A stretch of 64,000 nucleotides of DNA from Rapana venosa (Eukaryota > Mollusca > Gastropoda > Neogastropoda > Muricidae): NCBI GenBank assembly GCA_028751875.1, contig CM054154.1, positions 57,264,788-57,328,787 of the forward strand, in the 5' to 3' direction. Shown here one piece after another: positions 56,506 to 64,000 of the stretch. Position numbers and translations under genes: made by a program. The notes beneath the pieces are model-generated. The model made no database searches. It worked only from the letters and a program-made list of their open reading frames with translations, and was not told the DNA's origin. The first letter of the stretch is position 1. Every line of letters starts with the position of its first letter.

Positions 56506-57575
56506 AACAACTCTCACAAAAGAGTGCTTTGTGTTCATTGTTACTAACCCTAGCAAGGAAAATGACTCCAATTTACTACAAGGGTAATTTTCTCCCGATG
56601 AATTATTTCCCTTGGTTTTAAACTGCCGCCTTTTTCTAACGATCTTTTCCTCCCAGAAGGGTAGGGACGAGAATGTTCCCCATTAAGGTATGGTTGCTCT
56701 TTTTAAGCTAACCTAACTTAATTTTAAAAAGGGTTGGAAGGGTTTATGAGGTACTTGTCTAATTTTGTGTTTGAAGGTTTCAAGCTTGTGAATTTAAAAG
56801 TTATTATTTTGAACAAGAAAGCAAGTGGCAAATTTGAACTTAGTCATTGTCTTTGTTGTACTAGGTTCGATATTGGGCAGAACATTGTTCAGCCAACAAA
56901 ATGCTGAATACAAACTAAGGCTTATCACTCTGTATAATATATGTGTGTAAAAGCCTAGTATAGTTTTGTAATGATTGTTATTATTAAGAATGCAAAATTC
57001 TATGTTTTGTGAGGAATGACATAGTAATGTTTAAACAGGTGCAATAACTTGGGAATGTCATTGGGGATTCATCGAATTAATATAATGTGAATTAATGTTT
57101 ACACAGTTTCATAGGATAGACCATCAGCTGTCCTCAAGTAAATGAAACATGTGTAAGACTAGTTATTGTACATGTCGATTTTAGTGGACAGTTTGATTTG
57201 TTGTGAGGATAATTATTCTCATAAGAGTTGGGAAATGGAAAAGCTGAGAGTACATTTTGAAGATTTGTTCTATTATGGCAAACTCTGGTAAGTGTTTCAG
57301 TTTTTGCTGTGTTGGTATTCCTATTAAGTTGCCATTAATATGTTTTACCTGAAAATGTGGTATCGTAGCATCGGTTCAACGGTTACATCTCGTTCATTGA
57401 TACACCCCTTCATCATTATGTATTCATCGTTTATCTTTCAGTTGTGAATCTTTTGATATCTGATCTGAGACGATCCATGATTGGTTGGTAGTGAGGACTG
57501 GCCAAAATAATTAACATAATAGTTTGTGTTTTAAATTGTATTTGTAATACAATTGGTGATGTGTGTGATTGTAGT
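56506..57575. other. Unassigned DNA
   Basis: AT-rich, about 1.07 kb, no gene, repeat or element recognised on either strand. Confidence 0.3.
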
Positions 57576-58515
57576 TTAGTAGTAGTAGTAGTAGATGCCA
57601 GATCGAAACCGGTTCTGCACCAGGATGTAGTCAATCTGGTTGTGATGGATCCCATTGGGTGCATGCCATGTCCAGCGTTGGGATGCCTTGTGTTCTCCAA
57701 GGGTATTGGCGAGCACCGTGTCGTTGTAGCTGGCAAATTCCAGTAGTCGGAGTCCTCGCCCATTGGTGATCGCATTACAGGAGGGACCGCAGAATTTGCT
57801 CCAGTCTTTCAGTGCGCCCACCTTGGCATTCCAGCCTCCCTGGATTATCAAGATGTCTTTCTTGTTCATCTTATTGATGATGCCCTGTAGTTGGTTGTAG
57901 AATCCCTCCACGACTTCATCATCGTGATCCGTTGTTGGTGCGTAGGCTTGAATCACTGTGATGTTGAATGGGGCTGCCCTGAGGCGGATGGCCATAAGCC
58001 GGCTGTTTACTGGGTAGTAGTATCCTATCACTGAGTTCTTGATGTTCTTGTTGACAAGCATGCCTACGCCATTGATATGCTTGTCCTGCTCCCCGCTATA
58101 GTAGAGCATATGACCCTCGTCAGTATGGTGTTCACGGTGCTCTTTCCATCTGACCTCACAGAGACCTACCAGATGCCAGGTGTACCTGTCCAGCTCGTAT
58201 AGCAGTTCTTGGAGTTTGCCTGTTTGGGCCAGACTTCTGACGCTCCACGTTGCGATGGTGATGTAGTCCCTTCCTCTGATTTTTGTTGTAGGGGTTCCAC
58301 CAGTAGCACACTTGGCGCCTCCGCCCTGTTGGCAGACGGAAGGCGCGGTCCTTGTTGACCCGGGCGGCGACCGATCCGGTATATTCTTTATTTTCGTCCA
58401 TTCCATATAGCGTGTCTTGGGCAAAAGTAGCCTGGCGGTGCCCATCTCTCTCGAGGCGTGATTTTTGGGTTGGGTTGACTCCCCACATGTCACAGGTGGT
58501 ACCGGGTTACATGGT
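57576..58515 (-). pseudogene. RTE-alpha endonuclease (inverted 5' part)
   Basis: A 305-codon open frame, the longest in the window. Residues 95-300 form an AP-type endonuclease: ITIATWSVRSLAQTGKLQEL, VGLCEVRWKEHREH (catalytic Glu), GVGMLVNKNI, VIQAYAPTTDHDDE, IIQGGWNAKVG, ASQRWTWHAPNGIHHNQIDY and ILVQNRFRSG. The usual GDWNAK motif reads GGWNAK here, so a catalytic Asp is replaced by Gly, and the C-terminal SDHD motif is missing because the frame runs into a TAG repeat (terminal Tyr run). It is oriented opposite to the RT that follows at 58,516, the mark of a 5' inversion. Confidence 0.9.
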
Positions 58516-59794
58516 TATTGGTAGCAGAGGACACCTCTGACCTGACCCTGCTGAAAACACAGGCAGAAGAGATCATCGCCGAAGAGCAGACAGGTTTCCG
58601 CCCAAATAGAAGCACCACAGAACAGATATTCAACCTGAGGGTTCTGTGTGAGAAATACAGCCAGCATCAACAAGACATCTTCCACGTCTTCATTGATTTT
58701 AAGAAGGCCTTCGATAGAGTATGGCATGACGCTCTGTGGGCCACCATGAACAAATTCAACATGGGCCAGAAGCTGATCCACACCATCAAGGAACTCTACT
58801 CAAAGGCCACCAGTGCAGTACTCGTACAGGGCACGGTAGGGGAATGGTTCCGTACCTCAGTTGGGGTCTGACAGGGATGTCTGCTGTCGCCGACACTGTT
58901 TAACATTTTCCTCGAACGCATCATGACTGACGCCTTGGAAGACCACACAGGCACAGTCAGCATTGGAGGGCGAACAATCACCAACCTCAGGTTTGCCGAT
59001 GACATTGACGGTCTGGCAGGAAATGAAGAGGAACTGGCCAACCTAGTGAAGCAACTGGACGAAATATCCTCACGATACGGCATGGAAATCAGCGCCGAGA
59101 AAACCAAGCTCATGTCAAACAGTGCCCAGCCAATCACCACCAAGATCACTCTCAGCGAAAAGAACTGGAGACAGTTGACCATTTCAAGTACCTTGGAGCC
59201 ATCATAAGTGAGGAGGGATCGAAGACCGAAATCCTAGCAAGAGCGGCACAAACAGCAGCAGCAATGGCAAGACTGAAGACCATATGGAGAGACAGAAACA
59301 TCCCTCTCGGAACCAAGGTAAACTTACTAAACTCGCTAGTCACCTCAATCATGCTTTACGCATGTGAGGCATAGACACTGAACGCATACCTACAAAGGAG
59401 GATCCAAGCAGTAGAAATGAGATGCCTCAGAAGGCTCCTTGGCATCTCATACAAGGACCATGTCACCAACAATGAAGTCCGCAGAATGATCACTCAACAA
59501 GTGCGGGACTATGAAGACCTACTGACCACGGTGAAAAAGAGGAAACTCAGATGGTATGGGCACGTAACACGCTCAGAGAGACTTGCAAAGACCATCCTGC
59601 AAGGAACAGTCCAGGGGAAGAGAAGACGGGGCAGACAGAGGAGAAAGTGGGCCGACGACATCCGTGATTGGACAGGGGAGGACTTCAGTGTCACCCAGGC
59701 ACTTGCCCATGACCGCGCTAAGTGGAGCCAGCTGGTCCACCTTTCGTCCACCATGCAGCGCCTTTACGACCCTGGCGGGTTACGGGACCAGTGA
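58516..59794 (+). pseudogene. RTE-alpha reverse transcriptase and C-terminal domain (nearly intact)
   Basis: Motifs: LKTQAEEIIAEEQTGFRPNR (58,548), VFIDFKKAFDRVWHDALWAT (58,684, catalytic Asp), QGCLLSPTLFNIFLERIM (58,871), LRFADDIDGLAGNEEELA (58,987, catalytic DD), GMEISAEKTKLMSNS, FKYLGAIISEEGSKTEILAR (59,181), MRCLRRLLGISYKDHVTNNE (59,417), LRWYGHVTRSERLAKTILQG (59,545), RRRGRQRRKWADDIRDWTGE. Defects: TGA at 58,869 just before QGC, one frameshift near 59,160, and TAG at 59,372. The sequence between the endonuclease and RT is missing. It ends YDPGGLRDQ-stop, then three GAACAGT units and an AGT repeat. Confidence 0.9.
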
Positions 59795-59796
59795 AC

Positions 59797-59825
59797 AGTG
59801 AACAGTGAACAGTAGTAGTAGTAGC

Positions 59826-59890
<65 letters not shown>

Positions 59891-59892
59891 AA
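59797..59892 (+). repeat. GAACAGT and AGT tail of RTE-alpha
   Basis: gaacagt repeated three times and then (AGT)n. A shorter TAG repeat also borders the left end of the element (57,574-57,595), so either the target was TAG-rich or the tail unit was copied at both ends. Confidence 0.9.
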
Positions 59893-60254
59893 GAATAAAT
59901 TTGTGAACCCAACTTGCTTGGCCTGAAGAATTACATTGGATGAATGTTGTTTGTCACATTCATAGTGTTTCAGTGTGATTGCTGAGTGAGTTGAAGTAAT
60001 AATTTTCACTACTACTTACTGTCTCCCTTTTATATTTATTTCTATTTTTCCTCTATCCTCTTCCTATCCCCCCTTTATCACTCCCAGCCCATTAGTAGGC
60101 GAGCCCTAATCCTCTTTAGGGATACTAAAGACAATAGGATAAGTTTAGGATCCCATTTCTGGTGCCGGATCGGATGGTGCTGGGAATCGGGGTGGCTACC
60201 TAAAGAATTCCTGATTAGGACTCTCTACACACACTTGCTGATTATTGTTAAAAA
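59893..60254. other. Unassigned DNA between RTE-alpha and family B
   Basis: A G/A-rich segment (60,090-60,220, e.g. taatcctctttagggatact) looks like part of a transcript or SINE, but I find no second copy in the window. Confidence 0.3.
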
Positions 60255-62127
60255 AATTTTGTTAACAAAAATAAGATAGATTATCCATCAATCAACTTGA
60301 AAAGTCAAATCAAGTATGTTTGCCAGGCAAAATGTCTTTTAGCAACATATTCTGAGGTTACCAAAGACTATGATCAAGTATGGCACTCACGATTATTATA
60401 TCAACTCAAGAATATTGAATTATCAGGGCACATGTATAACTTCATAAAAGATTTAATGGAAAGCAGAAAAGTTGGGACAAAAAAAGGACTACTATTTATA
60501 TATAAAATCTCAAATGGGCATTCTGCAGGGGTCAGTTCTTGTCCCTACCTTATCTAACATCTAAATGCATGACTTGCCAAAACTTTTGTCAAAACACATA
60601 GAATTAGCTCAAAATGCTAATGATGCATGAGCGTGAATGTAGCAATGAAAGCAAATACATCCGCGAGATCATTAACTTACATCAAAAAACTGTATTAAAA
60701 CGAATTAAGTAAGGTAGCTAACTTCATGAATGAAAATAGTTTACAACTATCACGTGATAAAACACTAATGATGCTGTTTGATAATGGATCAAATGCATTA
60801 ATAATATCTAGTTTTAAAATATCTGGAATTTTAGAATATAGGCAAATATTAAAATTAATTCTTTAGAGTTTCCTTACAACAAAGTTGACATGGAACAATC
60901 ATATTGAATATATTCTATCTAAAACAAGCCAGACCTTAAATATCATAAAAATCATAAGTAAATAGCTGTAGGGTTAGGTTACATTTAAGTTATCAAATCT
61001 TGTAACATCTTTAATTCTTCAAAACTGACATATTGCCAGGAAGTATTGTATTTATTTAAAAAACTTCAAAGTATTGAGTACAGATCATAAAACTTGCTCT
61101 AGGTCTACCAGTCCATATCTCATATGTAAAAACATATAGTGCATCGAGATTTTTACTATCAGAGAGCCTCAGAAGTGCTGTAGATAGTTAATTTATCCTA
61201 CAAAGTTTGACTGTTAAAAATGCCTTTAATCAGTAGTAAATCTCAAATCTGACATATTTTCCAAAGATAGCAAGATTATATCTTCAAATACAGCACTAGG
61301 TACATATGTGTCTAAAACGTTAATAAATCCTGGGTTGAATTTAAATACAAATATTGCTTAAGAGACAAATTATCCCCCACTTCAGTTTGGGAGCTAAAAA
61401 AACCAAAACTTGACATCAACTATAATGAATAGTAATATAACTTTAGTGTCTTCTCATAGAAAAATTCATTTAGAAGAAAAATTTTCAAATCATTTAAAAG
61501 TATTTAGGGATGGGTCAGCCTTAACAAACAAGGCTGGTGCTGCAAACAGTATACCAGATTTAAAACCTGAGCATAAATTTCCTCATGGGAGAATATCAAC
61601 TTTTGCAGAACTCTTACCCATACTAATGGCTCTTGATTGTTTTACTGCTTTTCCGAAAGTGTCTGTAAGATACCGTTTTTTTGTGTTGACTCAAGGTCAG
61701 TAATTCAATCAATCAGTTCTATGCAACCAAAAGTGAGATCTGAACTAGTCACTGAAATTTGTCATTTATTTCATCGCCTCACTTTAAAAGACTCAGTCTA
61801 ACTTTTTGTTGGTTTCCATCTCAATCTGGTATATATAATAATAAGCAGGATAAATGACATTTTAGCTAAAGAGGGAGCAAAGGGATAAATAGATGTTGCC
61901 ACTTTGAAACTCCATTTGTCACTGCAAGAGTGCTATCAGATCTTTCAAAAAGCACAGAAAAAGTTATTCCTTTGTGAGAAAAGAGAGTTGTTGTTAAGAT
62001 GTATATAGAGAAATGGTACACATTGAGTCTTGTGTTAAAAGACAAGAAACAGATTGTTAACCTATAAAACAGATTGTATATCTGGCCCTCAGATGGCAGT
62101 GTAACTATTTTAAGACTAAGTATGTCA
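60255..62127 (+). mobile_element. Family B copy: RT and RNase H, decayed
   Basis: Plus strand: KSQIKYVCQAKCLLATYSEV and YDQVWHSRLLYQLKNIELSG (60,300-60,430), a GxSSCPYLI remnant of the PQGS box (60,530), MMLFDNGSNALIISSF (60,770) and a TWNNHIEYILSKT segment (60,890), then RNase H with FRDGSALTNKAGAA (61,506), ISTFAELLPILMALD (61,590), CWFPSQSGIYNNKQD-like end (61,805-61,850) and LKLHLSLQE. It corresponds part by part to the 53,579-55,358 copy on the other strand. Confidence 0.8.
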
Positions 62128-62423
62128 GAAGATTTGGGAGACAAAACAGTGGCCAACAGAATGGACACAATCGCTCATCATACACCTGCCCAAGAAGGGG
62201 AATTTACGCCAATGCGAAAACTATAGAACAATTAGCCTCATCAGCCACGCCAGCAAGATCATGCTCAAAGTTATTTTGAATCGACTCAAGAAGGAGGCAG
62301 AAGAACACCTTGCAGATGAACAAGCTGGGTTCGGGGCAGGCAGGAGCACAATCGAACAGATTTTTAACTGCCACATCCTGATGGAAAAACATCTTCAACA
62401 TCAGAGAGACCTGTTCCACAACT
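62128..62423 (+). mobile_element. RTE-beta internal fragment
   Basis: An undamaged ~98-codon stretch: FWETKQWPTEWTQSLIIHLP, KKGNLRQCENYRTISLISHA, LNRLKKEAEEHLADEQAGFG and RSTIEQIFNCHILMEKHLQH. It is missing both ends and has no tail, so it is a rearranged piece, not a normal insertion. It is the least damaged RTE-beta coding stretch here. Confidence 0.85.
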
Positions 62424-62660
62424 AATGGCATTGAAGACATGGCAGGGGAAAATAGGGAATTATATTGTATTTGAGATTAAATTCCTGATACATTGTATTA
62501 CAAGCAGCGCCATTGGAATAACTCTTTGCTGGATACCTTCCCATTGCGGAATATATTGGAATAAACTGAATGATTCTTTGGCAAAACAAGCTGCTTCTGA
62601 ATGCAGTACTGGAGCGTTTGATTCCAATCTTGCAATGTCATCATATGACATATAATCTAA
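62424..62660 (+). pseudogene. RNase H C-terminal fragment (family B-like)
   Basis: IGITLCWIPSHCGIYWNKLN followed by DSLAKQAA is the RNase H end (His and last Asp/Asn positions). It is a different copy from the preceding one, because the RNase H end of that copy is already present at 61,800. Confidence 0.7.
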
Positions 62661-62803
62661 AATAATATACTGCATGCATTTTAAAATGACGAAAAAGCAC
62701 TTTGGAAAAAAATTCTTGCTCAAGAGAAATAGACATTTTAATTCTTAAAATTAGACTAAATGCATAGAATACTAAATATTGTAATAATATAATATAACTG
62801 TGG

Positions 62804-62947
62804 TAACTGAACGAGTAAGGAGAGGAGATGGGTGCCGCCCTCAATACGCTGGCCCTAGAGAAGTGAGGTCTCTGACGCCTCGCTCCCCTACGACCTTATA
62901 GGTTATGGGACTCCTTTACCTTTCCTATCCTTTAACTGAACGAGTAA
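62804..62947. mobile_element. 114-bp insertion flanked by a 15-bp TSD
   Basis: taactgaacgagtaa occurs at 62,804-62,818 and 62,933-62,947. Between them, 62,819-62,932 starts ggagaggagatgggtgccgc and ends tttacctttcctatcctt. A long perfect TSD is typical of target-primed retroposition. No pol III boxes are obvious; it could be a SINE fragment or a retroposed small RNA, perhaps on the minus strand where it would end A/G-poor. Confidence 0.75.
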
Positions 62948-63003
62948 TATGTACTCTTTTAGGAAAGTTGACATCAGATCTTACACTAATTTCGGTGTCT
63001 ACA

Positions 63004-63880
63004 TTAAGTTTCTTGTTTTAAACAACCTAAGAGATATTTAGCCACGGCCAGTTCTTGATTATTGTCTAATGGTATTATACCTATCTCTTTATCAGTACCC
63101 ATGGATGGTGCATGCAAAGGTACACCCAAAGCTAATCGTAAAGCCTTGCAGTCTAGTCTTGTCATTGTCTGTAGCAAAGACTTTGGAGCACTGAGAAATG
63201 CTTCCTGGCCATAGATGAGTCTAGAATGTACAAAAGATAATGCTAGCTGTTTTAAAACAGCTACATAATAAGCCCACACATGTTTACTAATAAATTTCAG
63301 GTTAAAACTTTTCCAAGATTTAGTATTTAAATATTTAATATGATAATTCCAACATAGTGTCGTTTTAAAATGTACCCCTAAAAAGTTCACTATAGATTTA
63401 AATTCCAAAGCTTTCCCATCTATCTGGAAAAGAGGTAGAACTGGTGGGTTAGCACCATTACTAAAAAGTACGAAATTAGTCATTTTGGGAGACAGTGGCA
63501 GACCATTCTCAGGGATGTAGTCATTAAGGTTGTTTCACTCAAACTGATACATATTTTTCAAATGATTAAGATTCCTCTTTGGTGTTCTCTTTTTCATTGT
63601 GACATTCATCCACATACAAATGTCATTAGAATACTGGATATGGATAGCATTACTTGAAAGACACTTAGGGAAGTCATAAAGAAAAATACTGAAAAGATGT
63701 TGTTCAAGGACTGATCCCTGTGGAATACCTAATGTTGGAAATCATAAAATAAAGTAGGAATTTCGAACTTTGGCCTGCATGCATCTTTCTGAAAGAAATG
63801 CTTTAATATAATGCCAGATATTTCCAGATAAGACAATGGATTTTAATTTATACAGTAACTGTTTATGTCAGATCTGTTCA
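63004..63880 (-). pseudogene. Family B-like RT fragment, minus strand
   Basis: A 159-codon open stretch (63,004-63,483): FVLFSNGANPPVLPLFQIDG, FLGVHFKTTLCWNYHIKYLN, LSFVHSRLIYGQEAFLSAPK and MTRLDCKALRLALGVPLHAP, the RT thumb and following region. Upstream (63,500-63,880) decayed RT includes a GIPQGSV-like box (63,700-63,735, with a frameshift) and a GNIWHYIK-like stretch. It belongs to a sister family of the other B copies, not the same subfamily. Confidence 0.75.
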
Positions 63881-63889
63881 TGTGCTTTT

Positions 63890-64000
63890 TATAACAATAA
63901 TAATGAATGGAACTTATATAGCACTATATCTTGTAAAAACAAATCAAAGCACTTGCATTCAACACATTCTTATACATACAACCAATGGCAATTAACAATA
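63890..64000 (-). mobile_element. Family A 3' tail, minus strand, cut by the window end
   Basis: Reverse complement shows agtgctttgatttgtttttac, aagatatagtgctatataag and a short ATT run, the family A tail. The element body would continue beyond 64,000. Confidence 0.85.

Overview
This window looks like eukaryotic intergenic and intronic DNA from an invertebrate animal, probably a lophotrochozoan and most likely a marine gastropod. That placement is an inference from the mix of retrotransposon families, the abundant CA/GT, CAT and ATAC microsatellites, and a repeated 3' tail (GCGCTTTGATTTGTTTTTGC followed by a second GCGCTATATAAA box and an ATT repeat). There is no bacterial gene organisation, no rRNA, no CRISPR array and no intact protein-coding gene. 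The only host gene part I can support is one 108-bp exon of a RhoGAP protein at 9,028-9,135. Nearly everything else is transposon debris, much of it nested.

Layout. 1-7,523: a minus-strand Ty3/Gypsy element whose integrase lies upstream of reverse transcriptase (RT), with a tRNA-Pro primer-binding site and one LTR. It is broken by two plus-strand insertions of non-LTR family A, one of which carries a further RTE-type insertion. 7,524-11,600: low-complexity DNA, the RhoGAP exon, a degenerate ~24-bp minisatellite and a 290-bp CAT/CAC array. 11,600-15,812: an RNase H fragment (family B), then an L1-like element (-) split by an RTE-beta element with a 9-bp target-site duplication (TSD). 15,813-16,312: a 500-N gap. 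16,313-18,115: minus-strand remnants resembling proteins of Polinton/Maverick-like DNA elements. 18,301-29,039 and 34,679-45,423: two nearly identical direct copies of a ~10.7-kb block. Each holds an RTE-beta element interrupted by a non-coding LTR-like insertion, a remnant of a capsid plus packaging-ATPase module, a tRNA-derived SINE, a hairpin and part of a family A element. 29,040-34,678: the rest of that family A element, CA repeats, an unidentified open frame, a 65-bp tandem repeat and a family D endonuclease. 45,424-52,440: family A tail, RTE-alpha, a larger family A copy (endonuclease-RT) with a SINE inside, and two tandem RTE-alpha 3' ends. 52,441-64,000: family B RT-RNase H copies in both orientations, a family C fragment, an RTE-alpha copy with an inverted 5' part (twin-priming structure), a short insertion with a 15-bp TSD, and a minus-strand family A tail at the edge.

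The names A-D, RTE-alpha and RTE-beta are working labels for this window. The reading frames are full of stops and frameshifts, so these are dead copies. The most interesting content is the Polinton-like morphogenesis module present in two copies, the 10.7-kb duplication (genuine or an assembly artefact), the integrase-first Gypsy element, and several nested insertions whose order can be read from their target-site duplications.
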